The notes beneath the pieces were generated by a model. That model had not been told where the DNA came from, did not search any database, and saw only the letters and a list, made by a program, of their open reading frames with translations. Position numbers and translations under genes: made by a program. A stretch of 64,000 bases of DNA. Source: Albidovulum aestuarii (GTDB taxonomy: Bacteria; Pseudomonadota; Alphaproteobacteria; Rhodobacterales; Rhodobacteraceae). Below, piece by piece: positions 34,132-41,982 of this stretch. The stretch's first letter is position 1, and every line of letters begins with the position of its first letter. The stretch lies in contig NZ_JASBQQ010000011.1 of assembly GCF_029961185.1 (NCBI RefSeq), positions 1 through 64,000 of the forward strand, in the 5' to 3' direction.

Positions 34132-35001
34132 ATGCCCCCTGCCCTGCCGATCCTTCCCGACCCCGCAGATCCGCGCCTGACGCGCGGCGTCACCGGTACC
34201 GACCAGACCGGTGCGGCGACCGAAATCGCGGTGGTGGAGGAGCGACCGTTGACGATCTTCCTAAACAGTCAGGAGATTGTGACGGCCATGACCATCGGCG
34301 ACTATCCCGACTATCTGGCGCTCGGCTTCCTGCGCAATCAGGGGATGCTAAAGGCCGACGATGTGGTGACCGGGGTCGATTACGACGAGGAGATCGAAAC
34401 GGTCGTCGTGCGCACAAAGCGCGCCACCTCCTACGAGGAAAAAGTGAAGAAGAAGACCCGCACCAGCGGCTGCGCCGTCGGCACGGTCTTTGGCGACATG
34501 ATGGAGGGGCTGGAGGGGCTGGTGCTGCCAGATGCCGAGGTCCGCACCAGCTGGCTTTACAAGCTGGCGAAAGAGATCAACACCACGCCCTCGCTCTATC
34601 TCGAAGCCGGGGCTATCCATGGGACCGTGCTCTGCCAGGAAGACAGGCCCTTGGTCTACATGGAGGATGTCGGCCGCCACAACGCGGTGGACAAGATCGC
34701 GGGGTTCATGTTCCGCCACAACGTCTCGCCGGGCGACAAGATCCTCTACACGACCGGACGGCTGACCTCGGAAATGGTGATCAAGACTGCCCAGATGGGC
34801 ATCCCCGTCCTCGCCTCGCGGTCGGGCTTCACTGCCTGGGGGGTGGAGATCGCGCGGCAGGTGGGGCTGACCCTGATCGGCCGGATGCGCGGACAAAGGT
34901 TCGTCTGCCTCTCCGGCGAGAACCGGTTGATCCGCGACGCCGCGCTGACCGGCGAGGATGAGGATCGCAAACACCGGCGCAAGGGGGCTGTCGATGACTA
35001 G
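34132..35001 (+). CDS. fdhD: Formate dehydrogenase accessory sulfurtransferase FdhD
   Basis: FdhD passes sulfur from a cysteine desulfurase to the molybdenum/tungsten cofactor so that formate dehydrogenase becomes active. I take the ATG at 34132 (MPPALPILPDPADPRLTRG, 289 residues) with GGAAAG ahead. Family segments include VEERPLTIFLNSQEIVTAMT, the catalytic loop RTSGCAVGT with Cys114, YMEDVGRHNAVDKIAGFM and GRLTSEMVIKTAQMGIPVLASRS. Only one Cys is present in the loop where E. coli FdhD has two. It starts the operon fdhD-mobA-mobB-moeA and overlaps mobA by eight bases (ATGACTAG). The fds operon at the right edge is a likely client. Confidence 0.93.
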   Translation: MPPALPILPDPADPRLTRGVTGTDQTGAATEIAVVEERPLTIFLNSQEIVTAMTIGDYPDYLALGFLRNQGMLKADDVVTGVDYDEEIETVVVRTKRATSYEEKVKKKTRTSGCAVGTVFGDMMEGLEGLVLPDAEVRTSWLYKLAKEINTTPSLYLEAGAIHGTVLCQEDRPLVYMEDVGRHNAVDKIAGFMFRHNVSPGDKILYTTGRLTSEMVIKTAQMGIPVLASRSGFTAWGVEIARQVGLTLIGRMRGQRFVCLSGENRLIRDAALTGEDEDRKHRRKGAVDD

Positions 35002-35599
35002 TACTCCCGGCGTCATCCTCGCCGGTGGCAAGGCGACCCGCATGGGCGGCGGCGACAAGGGGCTGAAATCCGTGGCGGGCGAGCGGCTTATCGACCGGGT
35101 GATCGGCCGACTTCACCCGCAATGCGCACCCCTTGCGATCAACGCCAATGGCGATCCGGCGCGGTTTGGCGAGTTTGGCCTGCCCGTCCTGCCCGACAGC
35201 CTGCCCGACCATCCCGGCCCGCTGGCCGGTGTCCTTGCCGGCCTCGACTGGGCGGCGGGGCTTGGGGCCGATTCCATCGTTACGGTCGCCGCCGACACGC
35301 CGTTCTTTCCCGCCGATCTGGTCGCCCGGCTTAAGGCCGCAGCTGGCCCAACGGGCCTCGCGCTGGCCGCCAGCAGGGACGATACCGGCAAGCTCTGGCA
35401 GCACCCGACCTTCGGCCTCTGGCCGGTCGCGCTGCGCGATGATCTGCGCGTCGCACTTAAAGGAGGGCTTAGGAAGATCGTCCTCTGGACCGACCGCCAC
35501 CAAGCGGGCATTGCCGAGTTTCCTTCGGACCCGTTCGACCCGTTCTTCAACATCAACACCCCCGAGGATATCGCCGAAGCCGAAAGGCTGACCCTATGA
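34994..35599 (+). CDS. mobA: Molybdenum cofactor guanylyltransferase
   Basis: MobA attaches GMP to molybdopterin to make the guanine dinucleotide form of the cofactor. The product of 201 residues starts MTSTPGVILAGGKATRMGGGDKGL, which contains the nucleotide-binding LAGG-x3-RMGG-x-DK signature. The middle has ADTPFFPADL and the end PFFNINTPEDIAEAERL, both typical. The start at 34994 overlaps fdhD by eight bases, and the stop overlaps mobB by four. A guanine dinucleotide is needed by formate dehydrogenases and DMSO-reductase family enzymes, while CoxL/xanthine-oxidase types generally use the cytosine or simple form. Confidence 0.95.
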   Translation: MTSTPGVILAGGKATRMGGGDKGLKSVAGERLIDRVIGRLHPQCAPLAINANGDPARFGEFGLPVLPDSLPDHPGPLAGVLAGLDWAAGLGADSIVTVAADTPFFPADLVARLKAAAGPTGLALAASRDDTGKLWQHPTFGLWPVALRDDLRVALKGGLRKIVLWTDRHQAGIAEFPSDPFDPFFNINTPEDIAEAERLTL

Positions 35600-36090
35600 A
35601 GGTCTACGGTGTCACCGGCTGGAAGAACTCCGGCAAGACCACGCTGATGGAACGCTTGGTGGAAGAGATCACCGGGCGGGGCTTCAGCGTCTCGACCGTC
35701 AAGCATGCCCATCACGCGACCGAGATCGACCATGAGGGCCGCGACAGTTTCCGTCACCGTCAGGCGGGCGCGTGCGAAGTACTGGTCGCCTCGCCCGTCC
35801 GCTGGGCACTGATGCATGAACTGCGCGGCGAGGCTGAGCCGCCTCTGGCCGAGCTTCTGACAAAACTCTCCCCGGTCGATCTGGTGCTGATCGAGGGCTA
35901 CAAACGCGAAAGCCATCCGAAGGTTGAAGCCCATCGTGCCGAAACCGGCCGCCCCCTGCTTGCGCCCGACAATCCGACGGTGCGGGCAGTGGCCTCAGAT
36001 ACTGTGCCCACGGGTCTGGCTGTGCCGGTCTTCGATCTGAATGACATCACCGCGATCGCGGATTTCATCCTGAAGGAGGTCGGGCTGTGA
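35596..36090 (+). CDS. mobB: Molybdopterin-guanine dinucleotide biosynthesis protein B
   Basis: MobB is a GTP-binding protein that improves cofactor maturation together with MobA. The 164-residue product begins MKVYGVTGWKNSGKTTLMERLV with an intact P-loop, has the STVKHAHH segment and ends with a DLVLIEGYKRESHPKVE stretch characteristic of MobB. It overlaps mobA (ATGA at 35596-35599) and moeA (GTGA at 36087-36090), so it sits in the middle of a tightly coupled operon. Confidence 0.95.
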   Translation: MKVYGVTGWKNSGKTTLMERLVEEITGRGFSVSTVKHAHHATEIDHEGRDSFRHRQAGACEVLVASPVRWALMHELRGEAEPPLAELLTKLSPVDLVLIEGYKRESHPKVEAHRAETGRPLLAPDNPTVRAVASDTVPTGLAVPVFDLNDITAIADFILKEVGL

Positions 36091-37355
36091 GCAATCTGAT
36101 CCCACCCCGCCTTCGAGATGATTGCTTTGCCATGCCGCAGGGCGTGGAATGGGTGCCGGTGGATGACGCGCTTGAACGGCTGCGCGCGGCCCTCGCCCCG
36201 ATCGCGCAAACCGAAACCCTGCCCGTGTCGCAAGCGTCCGGCCGGGTTCTGGCCGCCGATTGCATCGCGCGGCGGTCGAACCCGCCACGGCCCAATTCCG
36301 CCGTCGACGGCTATGGCTTTGCCCATGCCGCGACCGGTACGGGCGTCCAGCGCCTGCCGCTGGTTGCGGGCCGAGCCGCCGCCGGGCAGCCCTTTGACGG
36401 GGCCGTGCCACAGGGGCAGGCGATTCGCATCCTGACCGGGGCGATCTTGCCCGAAGGCGTCGATACGGTGGTGCTGGAGGAGGATTGCGCGACCGACGGC
36501 GCAATGGTCGCCTTCGACGGTCCGGTGAAACCCCGCGCCAATACCCGAAAGGCGGGCGAGGATGTGACCGAGGGCGCGGTGGCACTGACCGCCGGGCACC
36601 GGCTGCGCGCGTCGGACCTTGCCCTGCTATCCGCCCTTGGCATCTCGACTGTCGAAGTTTTTCGGCCGCTCCGCGTCGGCGTACTGTCAACCGGGGACGA
36701 GATTGTCGGCAGCCCGGCGGACCAGGCCGAACCCCACCAGATCTATGACGCCAACCGGCCGATGCTTCTGGCCATGGCGGCCGCGTGGGACACGGTGCCG
36801 GTCGATCTCGGCCATGTCCGCGACGACCCGACTTTGATCGCCGCCGCGCTCGACCGCGGGGCGGCGGAGGCGGACGTGATCCTGATCTCGGGCGGGGCGT
36901 CGGCGGGGGATGAGGATCACGTCTCTGCCCTCCTGCAGTCCCGCGGCCACCTGACAAGCTGGCGCATCGCGATGAAACCCGGGCGGCCCCTGGCGCTTGC
37001 GCTCTGGTCCGGGGTGCCGGTCTTCGGCCTGCCGGGCAATCCCGTCGCCGCCTTCGTCTGCGCGGCAATCTTTGCGCGCCCCGCCATCAGTCTCATGTCC
37101 GGCGCTGGCTGGGCCGAGCCCTTGGCCATGACCCTGCAAGCCGGGTTCTCCAAATCCAAGAAGGCCGGCCGCCGCGAATATCTCCGCGCGCGGATCGGCG
37201 CGGATGGGCGGGCAGAGGTCTTCGCCTCGGAAGGCTCGGGCCGGATCAGCGGCTTAAGCTGGGCCACCGGCCTCGTCGAACTGCCAGACGAGGCGCTGAC
37301 CATCCAGCCCGGCGATCCGGTACGGTTCCTGCCCTATCAGGGATTCGGGCTCTAA
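36087..37355 (+). CDS. moeA: Molybdopterin molybdenumtransferase MoeA
   Basis: MoeA inserts molybdate into adenylylated molybdopterin. The 422-residue product starts with GTG at 36087, which overlaps the mobB stop and follows a strong AAGGAGGT. It has the MoeA domain order: NSAVDGYGFAHA near residues 70-81, the central GVLSTGDEIV with ISGGASAGDEDH, KPGRPLALALWSGVPVFGLPGNPVAAF, and the C-terminal beta domain. It ends the operon. The moaA/B/C/E genes are not in this window, so earlier cofactor steps are encoded elsewhere. Confidence 0.95.
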   Translation: MSNLIPPRLRDDCFAMPQGVEWVPVDDALERLRAALAPIAQTETLPVSQASGRVLAADCIARRSNPPRPNSAVDGYGFAHAATGTGVQRLPLVAGRAAAGQPFDGAVPQGQAIRILTGAILPEGVDTVVLEEDCATDGAMVAFDGPVKPRANTRKAGEDVTEGAVALTAGHRLRASDLALLSALGISTVEVFRPLRVGVLSTGDEIVGSPADQAEPHQIYDANRPMLLAMAAAWDTVPVDLGHVRDDPTLIAAALDRGAAEADVILISGGASAGDEDHVSALLQSRGHLTSWRIAMKPGRPLALALWSGVPVFGLPGNPVAAFVCAAIFARPAISLMSGAGWAEPLAMTLQAGFSKSKKAGRREYLRARIGADGRAEVFASEGSGRISGLSWATGLVELPDEALTIQPGDPVRFLPYQGFGL

Positions 37356-37508
37356 GCTTCAGGCATGTCTATCATCTGCGTGAGCCGACAGGCCGACGAG
37401 AAAGAGCGGAGAACGGTCCGGCCAGGAACCAGCCGACCAGAGGGACCGCCGACAACACCATTGTCACGACGGCATCGAAACCGGTGCCAGCTATGTACGG
37501 TCAAAACG

Positions 37509-37532
37509 AAAAAGCCCGCAATGCGGGCCTTT
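37509..37532 (-). terminator. Terminator after the small membrane protein gene
   Basis: A 6-bp G/C stem (37514-37519 with 37523-37528, loop AAT) is followed on the minus strand by UUUUUCGUUUU. It lies 43 bases after the stop of the leftward gene at 37576 and can also catch read-through from moeA. The rest of the gap 37356-37575 shows nothing I can name. Confidence 0.8.
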
Positions 37533-37575
37533 CGTACCGATCTTCACCGCACCAACCTGCGGCAAGACTGGTCGT

Positions 37576-37818
37576 TCAATCTGCAATCTGCTGCGGGGTC
37601 CGATTGCCCAAGGTCTCACGGCGCTCTGATGCCCGGACCAAAGGCTGATCCGTGAAGAAGACGAAGAAAACGTCCACAACCGAAATTATCCCGCGGGTCA
37701 GCGGCCAGATCGTCAGCGCCGCGATCGACGCTTCGGGTTGCTGCAGCAGCAGCAGCGTCGAAGATGAACCGATCGCCGTTACAAGGGCGAGACGGTCAAT
37801 GATCCAATACAGTGGCAT
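37576..37818 (-). CDS. Small membrane protein of unknown function
   Basis: An 80-residue protein starting MPLYWIIDRLALVTAIGSSS at the ATG at 37818, which has a strong AAGGGGAA eight bases ahead. Two hydrophobic segments are visible (about residues 5-24 and 37-52), and the C-terminal part is hydrophilic with QPLVRASERRETLGNRTPQQ. I do not recognise a family. A good ribosome binding site, a following terminator and the AT-rich upstream region (37863-37900) support a real gene. It is oriented as a separate unit between moeA and the Gly/Asn-rich protein gene. Confidence 0.5.
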   Translation of the reverse strand: MPLYWIIDRLALVTAIGSSSTLLLLQQPEASIAALTIWPLTRGIISVVDVFFVFFTDQPLVRASERRETLGNRTPQQIAD

Positions 37819-37901
37819 ATCGTACTTCCCCTTCTTCATCAGCACGAAGTCTGCACTGCCCTTCCTCACAAGTATATTATTGTTTTTTATAGTTTTTATC
37901 A

Positions 37902-37927
37902 GCCCCCGGACCGTTGAAACCGGGGGC
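37902..37927 (-). other. Strong hairpin after the Gly/Asn-rich protein gene
   Basis: An 8-bp G/C stem (37902-37909 with 37920-37927, 10-base loop) lies 20 bases after the stop of the leftward gene at 37947. The sequence after it on the minus strand is AU-rich (UGAUAAAAAC) rather than a pure U-run, so it is a weak terminator or 3' stabiliser. The AT-rich stretch also probably holds the promoter of the small membrane protein gene. Confidence 0.5.
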
Positions 37928-37946
37928 CGTTCTTACCTCGGGGCGG

Positions 37947-38816
37947 TTACTCTGCCACGGGTTCTTCTGCCGGTGCCTCCTCCTCTTCGACCGGAAGCGC
38001 GCGGGTGACACCGAGGGCCGAAGCCAGCTCATCGAGAAGATCCTCGGTGCGCTCGGGCGAGAGTTCCTTGTTGGATTCATCGACGATCCGCGCCTCGGAA
38101 TCCGAGAGAAGATCGTCCAGTGCGGCCTGATCAGCCTCATCCTGAGCGCTTTCGGCCGCCGCGTCGGCAATGCTTTGTGCCGCCTCGACATCGGCGTCGT
38201 CGCAGTTTGCGCTGCACGACACCACGCCGCCCTCGACCGAATATTCCGGATCACCCTCGACCGTATCCGAATTCAGCATATCCTCGAGTTCCTGATCCGA
38301 CACTTCCACCGGCTCACGCTCGCCCAGAAGCGAGTCGAGCGCGGCCTGTTCGTCCTCGGTCAGTTCCTCGCCCGCGGCAGCCTTTGCGGCCAACTGGTAT
38401 TGCGACAGCGCACCGATCGTGCCGTTGAAGTTCTGGTTGCGGATATGCGCATCAAGTGCCGCCTGGTTCGCATTCTTGGCGTTCCACTTGCCCAACTCGC
38501 TCGGATGCAGCGGCTCACCCGGAACGGCGGAGGCAGCGGTCGTCTTCTTTACAATCTTGGTGGATTTGGCGGCAGTCTTGCGCTTTGCACTCTTCTTCGC
38601 ACTACCGCCTTTGCCGCCAGCTTTGCCGACACTCTTGCCGTTGCCACCTTTGTCGGCGCTTTTGCCGCCTCCCTTTCCACCGCCGTTGCCACCACCATTG
38701 CCGTTCTTGGCATAGGCTGCATCGGGCATCGCCATTGCGGTTACGAATGCCACCGCCCCGAGCGAGGCGACGGTGAAACAGGCGACTTTGAGCAGTTTCG
38801 CAGGTGTGAATGTCAT
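37947..38816 (-). CDS. Exported Gly/Asn/Lys-rich protein with acidic C-terminal half, unknown
   Basis: A 289-residue protein from the ATG at 38816, which has GAGG six bases ahead. A long signal peptide (about residues 1-36, ending DAAYA) is followed by a low-complexity tract of NGGG and KGGG units and then a strongly basic Lys/Ala stretch (to about residue 95). The rest is acidic, helical and Ala/Glu/Asp-rich, with repeated EEL/DEL patches such as LTEDEQAALDSLLGE and DEADQAALDDLLSD. One segment has two Cys (VSCSANCDD). No family is recognised. It is divergent, across 180 bases, from a PepSY-like protein with the same NGGG repeats, next to a two-component system, so shared regulation is likely. 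Confidence 0.7.
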   Translation of the reverse strand: MTFTPAKLLKVACFTVASLGAVAFVTAMAMPDAAYAKNGNGGGNGGGKGGGKSADKGGNGKSVGKAGGKGGSAKKSAKRKTAAKSTKIVKKTTAASAVPGEPLHPSELGKWNAKNANQAALDAHIRNQNFNGTIGALSQYQLAAKAAAGEELTEDEQAALDSLLGEREPVEVSDQELEDMLNSDTVEGDPEYSVEGGVVSCSANCDDADVEAAQSIADAAAESAQDEADQAALDDLLSDSEARIVDESNKELSPERTEDLLDELASALGVTRALPVEEEEAPAEEPVAE

Positions 38817-38996
38817 TGGTGTCCTCATTACATTGCATTCGCCAAAGAGTGGGTTCAGAAACCCCAGCTTCGCAATTCGGCGACAACGGCTGACGAATCG
38901 GATCATCGTTGCCCAAAAGAGGACCACATTGGCATTGAACCGGATGACAACACCCTATTCATGCCCCATTCACTGCGTATTTGTTACGGGATGAAC

Positions 38997-39533
38997 ATGA
39001 AACAACGCATGCTTGCAGTGGGTCTTATTGCCCTGACTCTGACGCCCCTTCCGGCGCAGACTGCTGGTGTGCGCGAACTCAGCCAGGCAGAGCTGCGTCA
39101 AAGTGTGCAGGCCGGACAGAGCCAAAGCCTGAAGAACATTCTGCGATCTGTTGCAAGAACCGTCTCCGGCGAACCTGTGGATGTAAGGGCATTTGAATCC
39201 GACGGTGTCTACTATCATGTTTTGGTGATGCAGCCGAACGGCAAACTTGCCAGCGTTGTCGTCAATGCCGCGACGGGTCAGACCCTGCCCGGCGCATCCG
39301 CCAGCGCCAAGGCAGTGCGCCAGGCCGCGCGCACGAATCCGGGTGGTAAATCGAAGACCGGCGTGGGCAATTCCGGCAAGGCCAATCCGGGTCACGGCAA
39401 TTCCGGCAACGGAAACGGAAACAGCGGCGGAAACAACAGCGGTGGAAACGGCGGTGGAAACGGCGGCGGCAACGGTGGTGGGAATGGCGGCGGCAATGGT
39501 GGTGGTAACGGTGGCGGTAACGGCAATAAGTAG
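38997..39533 (+). CDS. Exported PepSY-like protein with Gly/Asn repeat tail
   Basis: A 178-residue protein from the ATG at 38997. A signal peptide spans about residues 1-23 (MKQRMLAVGLIALTLTPLPA). Residues about 45-100 (SLKNILRSVARTVSGEPVDVRAF and VYYHVLVMQPNGKLASVVV followed by NAATGQ) resemble a PepSY domain, a periplasmic fold that often inhibits proteases or modulates sensors. The tail from about residue 125 is almost entirely Gly and Asn, with a run of seven GGGN-type units. It lies 43 bases upstream of an OmpR-type regulator and histidine kinase in the same direction. By analogy with the FeuN/FeuQ pair of rhizobia it may tune the sensor, which is inference. Confidence 0.75.
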   Translation: MKQRMLAVGLIALTLTPLPAQTAGVRELSQAELRQSVQAGQSQSLKNILRSVARTVSGEPVDVRAFESDGVYYHVLVMQPNGKLASVVVNAATGQTLPGASASAKAVRQAARTNPGGKSKTGVGNSGKANPGHGNSGNGNGNSGGNNSGGNGGGNGGGNGGGNGGGNGGGNGGGNGNK

Positions 39534-39576
39534 TGTATCAATACCGCACTGATCTCAGACCTCGCCGGGACAAGCC

Positions 39577-40236
39577 ATGCGTATACTGATTGCCGAAGAC
39601 GAAACGGTTCTTTGCGACCAAATCAAACGGGCTCTGACCGCCGAGGGACAGGTTGTCGACGTTGTGCATGATGGCGAGGAGGCCGTCTTTCGCGGGTCCA
39701 ACGAACCTTACGACGTGATCATTCTTGATATTGGCCTGCCCAAGAAAGACGGGCTGTCCGTGCTCAAGGAATGGCGTACCTTCAACGTGAACACGCCCGT
39801 TCTGATCCTGACCGCCCGGGATGGCTGGACCGACAGGGTGGATGGGCTTGATGCCGGTGCAGACGACTATCTGTCAAAACCGTTCCATATGGCGGAATTG
39901 TCGGCCCGCATCCGCGCCTTGCTGCGTCGCAAGTCCGGCGTCTCCAACCCTGTCTTCCGCAAGGACGACGTGGAGTTCGACACCCGCAACGGACGGGTCG
40001 CCAAGAGCGGCTTTCCCGTCGAACTGACCGCGCAGGAAAACGCCGTACTGTCCTACCTTTTTCACAATGCCGGGCGGCTGGTTTCCCGAACCGAGCTGTC
40101 GGACCACATCTATGAATATGACGGCGACCGTGATTCCAATACGATCGCGGTATTCATCACAAGGCTCAGAAAGAAACTTGGCGGCGACTTCATTCAGACG
40201 GTTCGCGGCCGCGGCTACATGATCGATACCGATTGA
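39577..40236 (+). CDS. OmpR-family response regulator
   Basis: A 219-residue regulator with an N-terminal receiver domain (MRILIAEDETVLCDQI, phosphorylation site D51 in IILDIGLPKKDG, conserved Lys in YLSKPF) and a C-terminal winged-helix DNA-binding domain (about 125-219, with LTAQENAVLSYLFHNAGRLVSRTEL and SNTIAVFITRLRKKL). It follows the PepSY-like gene and overlaps the kinase start by one base. The group resembles PhoP/FeuP regulators. It may control the divergent Gly/Asn-rich protein gene as well as its own operon. Confidence 0.93.
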   Translation: MRILIAEDETVLCDQIKRALTAEGQVVDVVHDGEEAVFRGSNEPYDVIILDIGLPKKDGLSVLKEWRTFNVNTPVLILTARDGWTDRVDGLDAGADDYLSKPFHMAELSARIRALLRRKSGVSNPVFRKDDVEFDTRNGRVAKSGFPVELTAQENAVLSYLFHNAGRLVSRTELSDHIYEYDGDRDSNTIAVFITRLRKKLGGDFIQTVRGRGYMIDTD

Positions 40237-41591
40237 TGCGCTCACTACGGCAGCGCGCGATCATCGGCGGACTGCTCTGGGCCGGTTTGATCGTCGCCAT
40301 CGGCGGCGTTGCGCTCTTTTACTTCTTCGATGCCTTGACCCTGCGGCGTTTTGATACGGCGTTGCGGGAACGCTATCTTCAGGTCGTGTCGGCCCTTGGC
40401 AACAGCGGCGGCGATTCCGATCTTATGAACGAACTGCTGACGGATCCGGCCTATCAACGCACCTATTCTGGGCGCTACTGGCAGGTCATTGCGGCCGACG
40501 GTACCGCTGTCGTTTCGCGGTCGCTGTTCGATGCGTTGCTCGACCATCCTCCGGCGGCGACCGAAGAACCCGGATATTGGATCGGGCCGGGTCCCGAGAG
40601 TAATCTTCGTGGAATTTCCAGCATGGTCGAACTTGACGACGGCTCTGTGTGGACCGTCGCGGTGGCCGAGTCGCTCGAGGCGCTGAATTCCGAGCGGAAC
40701 CAGATCCGGCAAAGCCTGCTGACCACCTTTGCGTTCATAGGTGCCCTCGGTGTTGTCGGCGCAATGTTGCAGATGTCGGCCGTAATCCGTCCCCTCAACA
40801 AGCTGCGCAACGATGTGGCGCACCGCTGGGACAGCAACGATACTCTGGACCCGGCCGATTACCCCGAGGAAGTCGCGCCGCTTGTCACCGATATCAACAC
40901 GCTCCTGCACCGCAACCGCGAGATCGTAGAACGCGGCCGCAGGCAGGCGGCGGACCTCGCGCATGCACTCAGAACCCCCACGGCGATCCTGCGCAATGAA
41001 CTCGACGCGCTGACCAGTCAGGGGCGTGATCTTGACCGCGCAAAGGAAGCGCTCGACCGCGTGGATGCGCAATTGCAGCGCTCGCTTGCCCGCATCCGCG
41101 CCGAGAATACCGGTGCGACGACAAAGACGCATACCCGGCTCTCCAAATCAGTGGATCGCCTGGCGCGCCTCTTCCGCTCGATGCCCAACGCAAGGAACAA
41201 GTCCCTGAAAGTTGACCTCTCGGACCGCATCCATATCCCCATGGATGCGCAGGACCTCGAAGAAATTCTCGGCAACACGCTGGAGAATGCGTTCAAATGG
41301 GCACGAAAAGCGGTTCGCGTCATCGGCGGCGAGTCGCCCGATGACATATGGTTCGCGATCGAGGATGACGGCCCCGGCATCCCCGAGGAAAGCCGGCGCG
41401 AAGCGCTGCGTTCGGGCGGACGTCTCGATACCTCGATGCCGGGTACGGGGCTCGGCCTCGCCATCGCTGCCGACCTGATGCACGCCTATGGCGGCCGCAT
41501 CGCGCTGTCGCAGTCCGAAGATCTGGGCGGCCTGCGGGTCACATTCTCGGTCCCCGCCCGCCGCGGTCTTGGCGCGTCCGAAGCCGAGTAA
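40236..41591 (+). CDS. Sensor histidine kinase (PhoQ/FeuQ-like)
   Basis: A 451-residue membrane kinase starting at ATG 40236, in a TGATG stop/start overlap with the response regulator. Two membrane segments (about residues 9-34 and 160-183) enclose a periplasmic sensor domain of about 125 residues. A HAMP-like linker follows, then the phospho-acceptor H243 in ADLAHALRTP, the N box NTLENAFKWA, the G1 box DDGPGIPEES and the G2 box GTGLGLAIAADL. It forms an operon with the PepSY-like protein and regulator. The acidic, PhoQ-like periplasmic domain and the PepSY partner suggest sensing of envelope or ionic state. Confidence 0.92.
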   Translation: MRSLRQRAIIGGLLWAGLIVAIGGVALFYFFDALTLRRFDTALRERYLQVVSALGNSGGDSDLMNELLTDPAYQRTYSGRYWQVIAADGTAVVSRSLFDALLDHPPAATEEPGYWIGPGPESNLRGISSMVELDDGSVWTVAVAESLEALNSERNQIRQSLLTTFAFIGALGVVGAMLQMSAVIRPLNKLRNDVAHRWDSNDTLDPADYPEEVAPLVTDINTLLHRNREIVERGRRQAADLAHALRTPTAILRNELDALTSQGRDLDRAKEALDRVDAQLQRSLARIRAENTGATTKTHTRLSKSVDRLARLFRSMPNARNKSLKVDLSDRIHIPMDAQDLEEILGNTLENAFKWARKAVRVIGGESPDDIWFAIEDDGPGIPEESRREALRSGGRLDTSMPGTGLGLAIAADLMHAYGGRIALSQSEDLGGLRVTFSVPARRGLGASEAE

Positions 41592-41649
41592 TCCGTCAGT
41601 ATCAGAACCATCTGCCCGCAGTGGTCTGCAATCTAAGTATAGTACCATT

Positions 41650-41739
41650 TGGCGGAAGCGGTGGGATTCGAACCCACGAACGAGTCTCCCCGTCGCTGGT
41701 TTTCAAGACCAGTGCCTTCAACCACTCGGCCACGCTTCC
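41650..41739 (-). tRNA. tRNA-Ser (anticodon UGA)
   Basis: Reading the minus strand, the acceptor stem GGAAGCG (from 41739) pairs with CGCTTCC, and the 3' CCA is encoded (41650-41652). The anticodon stem CTGGT/ACCAG encloses a CTTGAAA loop, giving anticodon TGA. A long variable arm and the T loop GGGTTCGAATCCC are present, as expected for a class II serine tRNA. Length is 90 bases including CCA. Upstream bases 41740-41982 show no clear -35/-10 pair. Confidence 0.97.
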
Positions 41740-41982
41740 GGCAAACTGGCCTTATCCTGCCGATCGCGATTCTGAAAGACGTACATGGCTGATTTCCGCA
41801 ACAAGGCCCGGCGCAGCCTTTTCTTGAAGGTGCCGAACCGCTACAATAAACAATCAGGCGCGGAACACCGCATGTTCTTGGGGTAATACGACCGATTTGA
41901 TCCGAGTCAGGGGGTCGGTTGCCGTACAAAAAAATTAGGCAGACAAGCACGACACACAGCGCGTGCAAAATCGGGGGCGAGC

